Assembly: GCA_910577075.1 (NCBI GenBank)
Contig: CAJTKV010000005.1
Span: 1-64,000, forward strand
Source: an uncultured Bacilli bacterium
Lineage (GTDB): Bacteria; Bacillota_I; Bacilli_A; RF39; UBA660
Direction: 5' to 3'
DNA: 64,000 bases
Position numbers and translations under genes: made by a program. Below, piece after piece: positions 50,609-60,381 of the stretch. The notes beneath the pieces were generated by a model, which worked only from the letters and a program-made list of their open reading frames with translations, searched no databases and was not told where the DNA came from. Position 1 is the first letter of the stretch. Each line of letters opens with the position of its first letter.

Positions 50609-51914
50609 AATTGTTGATGATTCTTTCAAATCTTTCACAAAATTCCCTATCAAGATCACAAAGTTTGGCGTATTCTAAATCACCTTGCTTTTCGATATTA
50701 TATTGTTTTAGTTTTTCATCAAATTCTTCTAATTCCAGATATGAGTCATTCTCATATTTTTCTATTTTTCCGTTAGCAGAAGGTGTACTAAAAGTTATTT
50801 TCTTTCCATCAATATAAATTCTATAATAAAACTGTCCTTTGCGATTGTAATCAATAAAAGAAAAGTTTTTCTTGCCAAATCCTGTTTCGATTTTCGTTAC
50901 TTCACTTAAATTATATGTGATACCCAAGGGATGAAGGGGACTGTGATAGACGATTTTATCATTAGTTATATAAGTAACACTGGTAAAGAAACAATATGTA
51001 ATAGCAATAATTATAATCATTAATGCATATTTAAATTTTTTCCATATGTCTAAATATACTTCTAAATCCTCTACTTTATTCAAATTAAATTTTTTAAAAA
51101 AATAGCTAAATAAAACGATAATAATTATAACCATAAGTATAAGCATTAATTTAGAAACAATTAATGAATTTTCAAAAAATAAATAGTCTTTAGGAGCGAA
51201 CAGTTCTAACCCAATATTTAATAATACGAATATACCTATACATAATACAATAGAAATTATCGCGACGGGAATAATTAATGAATTATTTTTACTTTTTTCC
51301 TTCTGCAGTTCTTCATTATTTTTTCGATAATAAATATAATAACCCCACTCGCTCACTAAAAAGAACATTCCCATTAAAGCTGATATGCTATTAAATAACA
51401 TTGTATCCCATCTTTGATTATAGATATTAACAAAAAGCCGGATAATGGGAGCAGCAAAAATCAAGCTTTGAACTATTACTGAACTTAGACTCGGACACAA
51501 GGAAGATAAAAGTCCGAACTTTAATTCTTTTATTTCGTCATTTTCCAAGAAATCAATAGTCTCACAGTAATCATTAACAACTTTTTTAAAGTCTTTCTTT
51601 TTATAATCATCCAATAATGAGTTACAGATTGATTGCTTATCTAAGTAGAGATTCTTCTCTTCTTCTAGTTGTTTTGATTTTTTCTTTAGAGCTTGAGGAA
51701 ATTCATCATTTTCCAAACAGCCAGATATTTCTTCAACACTGAAATTAATATATCGAAGTAATTTAATTAATTTCAGTCTTTCTACATCTTCTTCACTGTA
51801 GTTTCGATAGGCATTATTTTCATTTCTCTTGATATTTATAAGACCTTTTTCTTCATAGTATCTTACGCTTTTTAGGGTTAATCCCGTCTCTTTTTCAACA
51901 TCTTTAATTGTCAT
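50607..51914 (-). CDS. MerR-type regulator fused to a multi-pass membrane domain
   Basis: 434 residues. The N-terminus is a MerR winged helix (MTIKDVEKETGLTLKSVRYYEEKGLINIKRNENNAYRNYSEEDVERL) and a coiled coil (about 70-115). It is followed by about six membrane helices (150-330) and a C-terminal domain rich in beta strands (VYHSPLHPLGITYNLSEVTKIETGFGKKNFSF) that resembles a small PH-like fold. A MerR with a membrane body is unusual. The ATG at 51914 follows AAGGAA and lies downstream of a MerR-type promoter, so it is probably autoregulated. Confidence 0.85.
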   Translation of the reverse strand: MTIKDVEKETGLTLKSVRYYEEKGLINIKRNENNAYRNYSEEDVERLKLIKLLRYINFSVEEISGCLENDEFPQALKKKSKQLEEEKNLYLDKQSICNSLLDDYKKKDFKKVVNDYCETIDFLENDEIKELKFGLLSSLCPSLSSVIVQSLIFAAPIIRLFVNIYNQRWDTMLFNSISALMGMFFLVSEWGYYIYYRKNNEELQKEKSKNNSLIIPVAIISIVLCIGIFVLLNIGLELFAPKDYLFFENSLIVSKLMLILMVIIIIVLFSYFFKKFNLNKVEDLEVYLDIWKKFKYALMIIIIAITYCFFTSVTYITNDKIVYHSPLHPLGITYNLSEVTKIETGFGKKNFSFIDYNRKGQFYYRIYIDGKKITFSTPSANGKIEKYENDSYLELEEFDEKLKQYNIEKQGDLEYAKLCDLDREFCERFERIINN

Positions 51915-51935
51915 AAAATTCCTTCTTTCTATAAC

Positions 51936-51966
51936 AACATACACCCTTCCCCTGGGGTTGAGTCAA
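51936..51966 (-). promoter_or_regulatory. MerR-type promoter of the membrane MerR gene
   Basis: On the minus strand TTGACT (51966-51961), 19-bp spacer with the dyad ACCCCAGGGGAAGGGT, then TATGTT (51941-51936). This long-spacer layout and C-run/G-run dyad match known multidrug-type MerR operators. Confidence 0.75.
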
Positions 51967-52001
51967 GATATTTTTTTTATTGTAATATTATTTTATATAA
52001 T

Positions 52002-54686
52002 TTAACAATTGGCGAATACGCCATCGATAATTTTTACATGCTCATCTATATGAAAGGTACTTTCCTTAACTAAACGACGATTAGTAGTAGATTTGTATTT
52101 TTCTTCTATCTTTGGGCTTTTAGCAAGTTCTAATTCAATCCAAGGAGGAAGCGTTCCATAGAAGTGGAAATATAGATAATCGACAAATTTCGAAAACTTA
52201 TCTTCACGAAATTCAGTTGTAACAATTTTTTCCTTAATCGTAGTTAGTTCTTCGATACTCAATTGATCAATTAGGGGCATCATCTGCTCATAAGCTAAAA
52301 TGCGGGCCGGAGTGTCGATATCGAGAATATGTTCTAATTCTCTTTCTTTGTTCATTATATTTATGAATTCCATTATATGTTCATAATCCGCTTGGGAGAT
52401 ATCTTCATTTTTTAAGCTAGTTTCATAATCTACAAAGTCCGTAAAATCTTCTAAGTAGCTCATTAAAGATCCAATCGAATAATTTTCTCTTAACACATAA
52501 TCTCGTGATTCTAACGTATCTAGTTGTTGCTCTATATCATATTTATGACGGCATTGTTTTGTTAATATGTAATTTTTTAAAATTTCATAATCTTCAGCAC
52601 TTAAATTTAGAGAATTCAAAAATAGTTCAATATCCGATAAATACCAGTGAGGATAATCAAGTGATTGAAGTTTATCAGTTATATCAGGATATTGATTTTC
52701 GACATATGAACATATTAATATGTCTTCATCGATTATTGATGCACTTATTTTATCATATTCATCCCATAAATCTAATAAATCCTTTATGCTCTTTTTAGTT
52801 CTCTCCTGTTCTTTTAAAGGGGTGTTATTTTCCTCAAAGAGATATTCTAAGGGATAATCCAGTATATGAATATCGCGAGTTCTTTTTAAGGCCTGATAGA
52901 GATTATCATCTTCATAAGTAAAACTATCAGGAGCAAAATCGAGATATGTTACTTCCTTACCATCTTTTATCTCTGTGCGTTCAACTAATCTGTGGATAGG
53001 AGCATAGCATAAAATGCTAGTATTACGGAATATATCTCTTGCCAATTCTTCTATTTCTTCACGACGCTTTATAAGAGCTAGATTTTTATTATAGGTTTCC
53101 TCAAAACCTTCTATTTTATCTTCGTATATGTCCTTAATTTTTCGCGATAAGAATGTCAATTTTGTTGGCTCATTAAAGGTGCGATTGTAGTAATAATCAA
53201 AGATATTGTTTTCATTTTCAACGATAATATTTTTTATTTCTTCATAGTGTTCTGGAACGGTTACATCTACTGCTTCACTCTTTTCAATACTTTCTAAAAC
53301 TTTTCCATCGGGTCCTAGAATATGATAAACATCGGTATTGTATCCAATGCGTCTTGGTTTTATCAGTCTCTTACCATCTCTTCCAACTATTGTGGATAAA
53401 TACTTTTCGTTGATACTTTCTAGTAATATATTAAAGGGGTCAATCTCCGTTGGTGGGATAAAAGTAATATCCTGCTCACGTCCTAATTTTTGACGCTCAC
53501 TCAAAGGAAGTGAAAGCATCTTTTTTATGGATTCCTCATTGCTGTTTTCAATAATGCCTTTATATTTCTCTAATGCGACCTTAGATAGATGAAGAGAATC
53601 CCAAAATTTCTTGTGTTTTCTTACTTCATCGGACATATGATGGGTAATGAAATTGGCAATTCTATCTTCGCCCTCTACTTTTTGTCCTTTAAAATGCGCC
53701 TGTAATTTTTTTAGAACATCACTTTGAATAATGCGAATGCACCCGCTTAATGATTCCAATTCAGGAAGTTCATCTAAGAACTTGTATGATGTCGCCGTTC
53801 CATATACCTCTAATTCAACAATGTTATATAGGACAGTTAGCAAATCTATTTCTTGGGGAGTTAATTCTATATCATTTAAACTAGCCTTTGTTAATTTATG
53901 AAAATTAGTACACAAAAGGAAATGGGCTATATTGATATTTTTCAAATTGTGAAGTTTTAAATCACAAACATTTAAATCAACAGATCTTGGAGTATTATCG
54001 GAAATTTGACTATTATAGATGGAAAGGATTTTAGCATTCAAATGATCCAAACACTTTAAGTTGGCAATATCGCTTCCGCCTATAGTCAAAAAAGATAAGG
54101 GGATACTGCCAAAATTCGTCGCTTCAACTAGGGAGTTATGAATCTCTAGGGACTTTAAATTTTTATACATTTTTAGATGTTCAATATCTCTGTTTTTTAC
54201 TACTGCATCAGATATTTTAACATTTTTAATATTATCTTTTGATAAAATGTTGGCTGGACGATATTTAATGCTTATTTCACGATTTCCCGCACATCCATAG
54301 ATATATTTATTTATCTTTTCATAAAATTCTTTATAGTTGTTTTTTATATATTCGTCGAGTATATCTAAAAGTTCATCTATACTAGGGGCATCTTCACCTT
54401 GATAAAATTGATCTTTTCCTATGTAAACATCTATATATTTATATTTTTTATTAAAGGGTGTCCCATATACAAGAGTAAGGATTAATCCCTTGTGACGAAG
54501 ATATATTCTCTCATCTTTAATGTTCTCTTCTAGGACAACACTGGTCGTTATTTTTCCATTACTATCCTCACTTATTTGACGATATAAATCATGGGAAAAT
54601 GTTTTTTCTTGTTCTCCTTGGTTTCTATCTAAAAAAACTAATCGGTTGTAAAAATTATCAAAATGTTGTTTTATTCTATCGTTCAT
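52002..54686 (-). CDS. Uncharacterised 894-residue protein with LRR-like centre
   Basis: Very large soluble protein with no signal peptide or membrane segment. Residues about 165-330 carry leucine-rich-repeat-like units (LKMYKNLKSLEIHNSLV, IPLSFLTIGGSDIANLKCLDHLNAKILSIYNSQI, VDLNVCDLKLHNLKNINIAHFL). The rest is charged and helical, with a segment like a nucleic-acid or peptide-binding turn at GPDGKVLES. It is one of the longest genes here. RBS AAAGGTGA. No family is recognised; a scaffold or interaction role is suggested only by the repeats. Confidence 0.75.
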   Translation of the reverse strand: MNDRIKQHFDNFYNRLVFLDRNQGEQEKTFSHDLYRQISEDSNGKITTSVVLEENIKDERIYLRHKGLILTLVYGTPFNKKYKYIDVYIGKDQFYQGEDAPSIDELLDILDEYIKNNYKEFYEKINKYIYGCAGNREISIKYRPANILSKDNIKNVKISDAVVKNRDIEHLKMYKNLKSLEIHNSLVEATNFGSIPLSFLTIGGSDIANLKCLDHLNAKILSIYNSQISDNTPRSVDLNVCDLKLHNLKNINIAHFLLCTNFHKLTKASLNDIELTPQEIDLLTVLYNIVELEVYGTATSYKFLDELPELESLSGCIRIIQSDVLKKLQAHFKGQKVEGEDRIANFITHHMSDEVRKHKKFWDSLHLSKVALEKYKGIIENSNEESIKKMLSLPLSERQKLGREQDITFIPPTEIDPFNILLESINEKYLSTIVGRDGKRLIKPRRIGYNTDVYHILGPDGKVLESIEKSEAVDVTVPEHYEEIKNIIVENENNIFDYYYNRTFNEPTKLTFLSRKIKDIYEDKIEGFEETYNKNLALIKRREEIEELARDIFRNTSILCYAPIHRLVERTEIKDGKEVTYLDFAPDSFTYEDDNLYQALKRTRDIHILDYPLEYLFEENNTPLKEQERTKKSIKDLLDLWDEYDKISASIIDEDILICSYVENQYPDITDKLQSLDYPHWYLSDIELFLNSLNLSAEDYEILKNYILTKQCRHKYDIEQQLDTLESRDYVLRENYSIGSLMSYLEDFTDFVDYETSLKNEDISQADYEHIMEFINIMNKERELEHILDIDTPARILAYEQMMPLIDQLSIEELTTIKEKIVTTEFREDKFSKFVDYLYFHFYGTLPPWIELELAKSPKIEEKYKSTTNRRLVKESTFHIDEHVKIIDGVFANC

Positions 54687-54736
54687 ATTTTCACCTTTTA
54701 TCGTCTATTATACAATGATAAAAAGATTCACACAAT

Positions 54737-54771
54737 AAAAAATTATCTTTATTTAAAATTAAAAGATAATT
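54737..54771 (-). terminator. Terminator of the 262-residue unknown gene
   Basis: AATTATCTTT, 11-base loop, AAAGATAATT, then U-run on the minus strand. Confidence 0.75.
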
Positions 54772-55537
54772 GATTAACATCTTCCTCTGGTCTCGTTTCC
54801 CAAGCAACAACGGCTTTAGCAAAAAGTGAAATAAGACTTTCATATATGGTATTTTTTAATAATTCTTTATCACTTAGCGAACTTTGATCGATAATGTTGA
54901 TTACTTCTTGGATAAACTTCTCTAGGGTTTCCTCATCATAATTGTCAGTAACAAATTCTTCTAGGTTTCGGCGAATATTTTCTTTACGATTAGTATTTGA
55001 TCTAGAGATATTTTCTCTTAAAGATATATTTTTAAGTTCGACTCCAGGAATTGTTTCCTGATTATAATTGATACTCTCAGCAGCGTCCATGCTCGTTAGT
55101 ATTTTAGGATCAAACATATTCTTTGTCAAATGCGAAATGACAATATCAGGGTTTAATTCTCCGGATTTATGCATATATATAAGTTCCATAGTATGTGCTA
55201 AGGTCTCAGTTTGTGCGCGTCTTTTGATATCTGGTACCATGTCTCCAAGACATCCATTTTTTAATAGACGAGATATTGCCTTAAAATTAGTATTGGCTTT
55301 GGTTGATTCAATGATATAGTCTCCCAAATCATTTAGATCTTTTAATATTCGATAGTAAGGGAAGATGGAAAATAGTGTAGAGAGAAGAGAGGCTTGTAGA
55401 TAGGCATTTTTATCCTCGTCATATTCTTCGGTTTCAATATTATCAAGAATGTTGATTATATAAATGTAGGTAAATTTATCATCAATGTATAAATCGATAA
55501 GATTTTTTAATATTTTTGTTAAGACCATCCTATTCAT
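54749..55537 (-). CDS. Uncharacterised 262-residue helical protein
   Basis: Soluble all-helical protein starting MNRMVLTKILKNLIDLYIDDKFTYIYIINILDNIE, with a charged Asn/Arg patch (ENISRSNTNRKENIRRNLEEF, about 190-210). The start follows GGGTGATTGT; an alternative ATG is three codons later. No family recognised. It is followed by its own terminator, so it is not cotranscribed with the 894-residue protein downstream despite the shared direction. Confidence 0.7.
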   Translation of the reverse strand: MNRMVLTKILKNLIDLYIDDKFTYIYIINILDNIETEEYDEDKNAYLQASLLSTLFSIFPYYRILKDLNDLGDYIIESTKANTNFKAISRLLKNGCLGDMVPDIKRRAQTETLAHTMELIYMHKSGELNPDIVISHLTKNMFDPKILTSMDAAESINYNQETIPGVELKNISLRENISRSNTNRKENIRRNLEEFVTDNYDEETLEKFIQEVINIIDQSSLSDKELLKNTIYESLISLFAKAVVAWETRPEEDVNQLSFNFK

Positions 55538-55660
55538 ACAATCACCCATAGTTCTTTATTATATATTTTTAATGGCTTATTGTAAAGTTTTATTTGACAC
55601 TAAAAAACTTTTGTTAATGAAATATGACCGAGAATATTTTATAATTATAGTGGTGATACT

Positions 55661-56518
55661 ATGAAATTATTAGAAATGTGGGAAGTGCAGGTTGCTATTT
55701 ATTTGCTATCAGCTTGTATATTTGCAAGGACTTTTAAAGCAGCCAATAGGGAGATGAAAGATGCCAATAGTCTTACTATTTTATTGGAATTAACAACAGC
55801 TTTTTTTGCAATTTTTCTAATACCTCTTTTTCCAATTAAGTTTCCCAGTGATATAAAAATATATCTTACTTTATTTGTAACGACTATTCTATATGCATTT
55901 ACAGATAGATTAAATACTGGGGCAAGATATGGGCTTAAACCATCGACATTTAGCATGCTCAAGCAACTTTCGACTGTATTCATGATTATATTTGGTCTAA
56001 CCTTCTTAAAGGAAGCAATTGTTCCGATAAAAATAGTTGGTGCTATCTTGATAATTAGTGCTAATATCTTAATAAGTTATGATAAGGGTAAATTTGAAAT
56101 CAATAAGTATTTTATTATGTCATTTATATCCAACTTCTTATTTGCTGTAGCGATGCTTATTAATGTTAATATCTCGGATTATTTCAACATTGCCATTTAT
56201 ACGATTATAACAGTTTCTTTCCCCGCATTGTTTATTGCTTTATTTAAAAGAATAAAAATTAAGAATTTAAAAGAAGAATTTGCTCTATATAAGAAAAAGG
56301 AATTTATATTAGCGGGTTTTACTTGGTGTTTAATGCTAATATCTTCAGTAAAGGCCTATCAATTAAAGAGCGTTACTGTTGTTGCTCCTCTATTTGCTCT
56401 AACTTCAATTATAAATGCCATCGTCGAATTAATCTTTGATAAAGATCGCAAGGGATTTTTAATAAAAATGATTGCTGGTATCTTAATTATTATAGGTGTT
56501 ATTTTAATAAAAATATAA
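55661..56518 (+). CDS. EamA/DMT-family permease
   Basis: Ten-helix membrane transporter of 285 residues made of two five-helix halves. Landmarks are the start VQVAIYLLSACIFARTFKAA, the helix-turn STFSMLKQLSTVFMIIFGLTFLKEAIVPIKIVGAILIISANILI (the EamA end-of-half pattern) and a similar second-half end VTVVAPLFALTSIINAIVELIF ... LIKMIAGILIIIGVILI. Substrate unknown (metabolite export is typical of the family). A TATAAT lies at 55642-55647 without a convincing -35. RBS GGTGATACT. Confidence 0.87.
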   Translation: MKLLEMWEVQVAIYLLSACIFARTFKAANREMKDANSLTILLELTTAFFAIFLIPLFPIKFPSDIKIYLTLFVTTILYAFTDRLNTGARYGLKPSTFSMLKQLSTVFMIIFGLTFLKEAIVPIKIVGAILIISANILISYDKGKFEINKYFIMSFISNFLFAVAMLINVNISDYFNIAIYTIITVSFPALFIALFKRIKIKNLKEEFALYKKKEFILAGFTWCLMLISSVKAYQLKSVTVVAPLFALTSIINAIVELIFDKDRKGFLIKMIAGILIIIGVILIKI

Positions 56519-56544
56519 AAAGTAGCGAAATACGCTACTTTTCT
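56516..56544. terminator. Bidirectional terminator between the EamA and TPM genes
   Basis: AAAGTAGCG, 5-base loop, CGCTACTTT with A and T flanks. Confidence 0.8.
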
Positions 56545-56550
56545 TATTAA

Positions 56551-57450
56551 TCAAAACTTTCTCGATGATCCTCCACCAGAGAAACCACCGCCACCTCCGC
56601 TAGAATGTGATGAGTGGGATGAATGTGAACTCGAACTATAACCACCCGAGTAGCCGCCTCCGCTACCACTAACGCTGTATGGCATCATTTTTAAAGTGAC
56701 AAAACGGCCAATTAGAAAGCCAATCATGTGAATTGCAAAAAGGAAAAAATAGATTTTATTGCTGTTATATAAGACAAGAAGAATAATGAGACCAATGATT
56801 AAATAACTTGCGGTTAATTTGTCTTTAATTGATTTAGCAAATCGCGCTACTTGTCCAATAACGAATCCAACAAAGCCGATAATGAGCATCATATTTAGAG
56901 AGATAGTATAATCTCTTTGGTTTTTTTTTCTTAAATTGGCTGTTGCTAAATTTAAATTATTTAATTTTACTATTTCATTAAATAAGGCATCATAGCCATT
57001 CTTTATTCCCGTATCAAAATCGTTGGTTTTAAAATAAGGTATCATATATTGATCTTGAAATCTTCCCGTTTTACCATCGGGTAAAATACCTTCTAGTCCT
57101 GTTCCTACTTCTATTCTTGATTCTCTTTCTTCTAGGGCTAAAAGTATTAGTAAGCCATTATTTTTATCTTTTGAGCCAATACCAAATTCGCGAGCTAAAT
57201 TAAGAGAAAAGTCTTCAATACTAGAATTTTCTAAATTGCGAACCGTTACAACAACGATTTGGGTGCCATCGACTTTATATAATTCTTTACTTTTTTCTAT
57301 AATATACTTTTCTGTTTCTGAGCTTAAGACATTGGCATAATCATTAACATAAAACTCACTTGTTGGTGAAACAAGGGCATTAACATTCGGGATAAACAGA
57401 CAAGAAAAAAGAAGAAGGATTAATAAATTAATCCTCGTCAAACGATACAT
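56551..57450 (-). CDS. TPM-domain (YgcG-like) membrane protein
   Basis: 299 residues: a signal peptide (MYRLTRINLLILLLFSCLFIPNVNA), a TPM domain (about 30-175, YVNDYANVLSSETEKYIIEKSKELY, TQIVVVTV, GIGSKDKNNGLLILLALEERESRIEVGTGLEG), then membrane helices (about 185-250) and a low-complexity Gly/Ser/His tail (GGGYSGGYSSSSHSSHSSHSSGGGGGFSGGG). TPM proteins usually pair with LemA, which is encoded just upstream and overlaps by 23 bp. The start chosen follows GTGAGG. Role: extracytoplasmic stress or photosystem-like repair in relatives; unknown here. Confidence 0.92.
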   Translation of the reverse strand: MYRLTRINLLILLLFSCLFIPNVNALVSPTSEFYVNDYANVLSSETEKYIIEKSKELYKVDGTQIVVVTVRNLENSSIEDFSLNLAREFGIGSKDKNNGLLILLALEERESRIEVGTGLEGILPDGKTGRFQDQYMIPYFKTNDFDTGIKNGYDALFNEIVKLNNLNLATANLRKKNQRDYTISLNMMLIIGFVGFVIGQVARFAKSIKDKLTASYLIIGLIILLVLYNSNKIYFFLFAIHMIGFLIGRFVTLKMMPYSVSGSGGGYSGGYSSSSHSSHSSHSSGGGGGFSGGGSSRKF

Positions 57451-58000
57451 TAGGTACCTCACTTGCTGATTCTTTAGCTTCAAAATATTCCTTTTTCTCA
57501 AAATTAAACATACCTGCTAAAATATTTTTAGGAAAACTCTTAATAGCTTTATTATATTCGCTTACTGTATTGTTATAATCTTTACGAGATGCTGCTATTC
57601 TATTTTCTGTTCCAGCTAGTTCATCAGATAGATTAATAAAGTTAGTATTGGATTTTAAATCAGGATAGTTTTCAACTAAGGCAATTAAGTTATTTAACGA
57701 AACTGTTAATTCTTCATTGGCTTTAGCTTTATCTGTTAAAGATTTGGCATTTACTAAATTTTCTCTTGCTGATGTAACACTTTCAATGACTTTTTCTTCA
57801 TGTTTCATATATCCTTTAACTGTACTTATCAAATTAGGTATTAAGTCTGCTCTTCTCTCTAATTGAACAGAGATATCAGAATATTTGTTTTCAACATTTT
57901 CACTCTTTTCAACTAAATCATTATATCCTCCAACCAAAGTTATTCCGAGGATAAGTACTACTGCTGCGATGACAATACCGATTATTGTTCCTTTTTTCAT
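57428..58000 (-). CDS. lemA: LemA-family protein
   Basis: 190 residues: an N-terminal membrane helix (GTIIGIVIAAVVLILGITLV) and a long helical LemA domain with the signatures YNDLVEKSENVENKYSDISVQLERRADLIPNLISTVKGYMKHE, FINLSDELAGTENRIAASRKDYNNTVSEYNKAIKSFPKNILAGMF and EYFEA. It is upstream of and overlapping a TPM/YgcG-like gene, the canonical pair. The molecular function of LemA is not well defined. RBS AGGAAGGTG. Confidence 0.96.
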   Translation of the reverse strand: MKKGTIIGIVIAAVVLILGITLVGGYNDLVEKSENVENKYSDISVQLERRADLIPNLISTVKGYMKHEEKVIESVTSARENLVNAKSLTDKAKANEELTVSLNNLIALVENYPDLKSNTNFINLSDELAGTENRIAASRKDYNNTVSEYNKAIKSFPKNILAGMFNFEKKEYFEAKESASEVPNVSFDED

Positions 58001-58083
58001 TTTTTCACCTTCCTAATTTAAGAATACTATAGTGTAGTGATGAAGTAAACATAATAATTATAAATTATGTAAAGAGGAACAAG

Positions 58084-58107
58084 AAAAAAGACATTATTTA
58101 ATGTCTT
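58084..58107 (-). terminator. Terminator of the RNA-repair gene
   Basis: AAGACATT, loop, AATGTCTT, then U-run on the minus strand. Confidence 0.8.
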
Positions 58108-60265
58108 CAAATTCTTTTCTTTCACTTATTATATCTATATCTTTAATGTCTACTTCTTTATTTTCATATTTTTCTCGTATAAACTCTAAAAATTTTTGTT
58201 CTAAATCGCCGGTGTTTTTTACTTTATAATCATTATTTTTTATGGATTTTTCCATCATTCCCCTTAGGCGCTTCCACTTATCATAATATGCAGTTTTGGT
58301 TTTTACCATAAATGATTTATTATCCTCTAAAACAAATCCTTCGATGAAGTGGCCATTTAATTGATAGTCATCTCCCGTTATTTGATTGTAAATATCTTTA
58401 AATTCTTCTGGGTTGTTTGCCGTATAGATTAGTTCTTTTACTTCAATGGCGTTATTATTACTAAAATATTTTAATTCATCATAACTTACTTTGTCGTATT
58501 CATGCGTATTATAAATCATATCTAAAAGAATGAGATTTTGTTCTCTATATTCAATGATGTGTGGGTCATTTATTGGATCAATCACTTCAAAAACAAAGGA
58601 TAAATTATCGGCAAGCATTTTATTCTTAATTGCAGATATTTGATCTTCACTGAAGATATTATAAAATATATCTGTAAAATATGTAACAAATGGTCCTTCA
58701 TTTGTCGATTTGGAAGCGAAGAAGAGTTCGCCATCTTTTGTAGATAAGATTCCCAAAAAGCCATTATATTTTAAATAAAAGTTAACAGGAAAATTTAAGG
58801 TATTAATTAAATCTTCTATTTGTGTTTCTCTACGTTCATTTATTTTAAAGAACTTATTATAACTTCTAGCAATTATTTTATTGTTCAATGTATCAATAAA
58901 TAATCCTCGAGCTTTAGTAGTCATATTATCCCATATGTGATTAGCAAATGCTTCTTTAGAAAAATTAAATGATGAGATATTGTTTCCTAAATCCTTTTCA
59001 ATAATATATTTATTATTTTTAAAATCATTTATCAAATTATAAATAGTTGTTTCCTCTATTAAGTTAGGATTGTATATGTCATTTTTTATTTCTGTACAAG
59101 AAATTCCAGTTGGTGAGATATTTAAAACACGAAGATGTCCTCCATGTTCAATATCACCTTCAAGATTTAAAGAAAGAGGATATTCATCATACTTAATTTT
59201 ATAGTAATTGCGATGAGCATGGATTTGAATTACTTTATTTTCTTGGTTTTCCATATACTCGTTATATATAGAATCTATATTAACATCATATTTATCGATA
59301 CCATAGATAAAGGAATTGGTGCTGTATAGATCTAGCGACTTTGATGGAAAATATGGTATTCCTCCATGAGATATTAAATATTTTTGGTCGTTAAATTCGA
59401 TAAAAGATATCTGAGCTAATTTTTTAACAAAGCCACGAAGAAGACTTTTTTCGAGTTTATTATCTTCAAACTCTTCAATAGTGTTTTTAATATCATAATC
59501 CATTTTAAATTCATCACCGCAGGCATATTTATATAATTTATCTTCATGATTGCCAACTAAGAATATCATATTATCGTTTTTCATTAATTCTAATAGATAA
59601 TTAAATGTTTCATAATTTTCTATGCCACGATCAAAGTAATCACCAGTAAAGATATATGCATCTTTGTCTTTTATTGGATTATCAGTAAAATATTTTTTTA
59701 AAGCGCTTAGGCAACCATGAATATCACCAATCACATGAATATTTTCATATTTATTAAAATCTCTTGGTATAGTCTTTATTATATCTTGAAAGTTTTCTGG
59801 TTTGATAACTTGAAAAGATGATGGTACGGATTCTTTGGCAAATAGACGATAAGATTTGTCAATAGAACTTTCAGGAACTTGTTTATAGCTTTCACGAGCA
59901 TTATTTCGCTCATAAACTATTTCTTTAGGAATATCAGTGAAATCTAAGAGATAGAGACGATAGCGATATTTTTCTGCTAATTTTTTATAGTTTGATAACG
60001 ATTCTTTAACGTTTGCATGAACGGCATCAATTATAGTGAATTCTCCTCTTCGCATTCTATCTTCTAATATCTCATATAAAAGATTCCAGATTTTTTTATT
60101 ATTGAATTGAGGTATTGTTTCATTATAGTTTACAGTCATTTCAGGCGAAGAATACATAAGTCTTATTTTATCAGCGCATAATGTATAGGCTTCTAAATTA
60201 TTTTCTTGAATAAATGTGCTCTTTCCACAGCCCTGGGCTCCTCTTAGAATTACTAATTTTCGCAT
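58094..60265 (-). CDS. RNA-repair enzyme: polynucleotide kinase-phosphatase-RNA ligase fusion
   Basis: 723 residues in three modules. 1-160: 5'-OH polynucleotide kinase, P-loop RGAQGCGKST (Lys15), with ARES (a phosphate-sensing Arg) near 115. 180-390: calcineurin-like phosphatase (removes 2',3'-cyclic or 3' phosphate), GDIHGC, GDYFDRG, GNHE and HAHRNY. 400-700: Rnl1/Trl1-type ligase, KARGLFIDTLNNKII and KFFKINE before motif I, nucleotidyl Lys in LKYNGFLGILS, SKSTNEGPF, FVFEVIDP, GHFIEGFVLED (motif IV) and MVKTKTAYYDKW (motif V). All active sites look intact. Order matches bacterial Pnkp, but no Hen1 is adjacent. RBS AAGGAGG. Confidence 0.92.
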   Translation of the reverse strand: MRKLVILRGAQGCGKSTFIQENNLEAYTLCADKIRLMYSSPEMTVNYNETIPQFNNKKIWNLLYEILEDRMRRGEFTIIDAVHANVKESLSNYKKLAEKYRYRLYLLDFTDIPKEIVYERNNARESYKQVPESSIDKSYRLFAKESVPSSFQVIKPENFQDIIKTIPRDFNKYENIHVIGDIHGCLSALKKYFTDNPIKDKDAYIFTGDYFDRGIENYETFNYLLELMKNDNMIFLVGNHEDKLYKYACGDEFKMDYDIKNTIEEFEDNKLEKSLLRGFVKKLAQISFIEFNDQKYLISHGGIPYFPSKSLDLYSTNSFIYGIDKYDVNIDSIYNEYMENQENKVIQIHAHRNYYKIKYDEYPLSLNLEGDIEHGGHLRVLNISPTGISCTEIKNDIYNPNLIEETTIYNLINDFKNNKYIIEKDLGNNISSFNFSKEAFANHIWDNMTTKARGLFIDTLNNKIIARSYNKFFKINERRETQIEDLINTLNFPVNFYLKYNGFLGILSTKDGELFFASKSTNEGPFVTYFTDIFYNIFSEDQISAIKNKMLADNLSFVFEVIDPINDPHIIEYREQNLILLDMIYNTHEYDKVSYDELKYFSNNNAIEVKELIYTANNPEEFKDIYNQITGDDYQLNGHFIEGFVLEDNKSFMVKTKTAYYDKWKRLRGMMEKSIKNNDYKVKNTGDLEQKFLEFIREKYENKEVDIKDIDIISERKEFEDIK

Positions 60266-60345
60266 ATTTTTTCCTCCTTGATGCTTTATATTATACCATT
60301 TTTTTACCAACTATGATATTAGATGACAAGATTATTTTTAAATAA

Positions 60346-60370
60346 TAAAAAGAGTCTATATAGACTCTTC
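60346..60370 (-). terminator. Terminator of the broken gene at 60382-60997
   Basis: AGAGTCTA-TA-TAGACTCT followed by U-run on the minus strand. Confidence 0.75.
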
Positions 60371-60381
60371 CTGTTTTGTTA

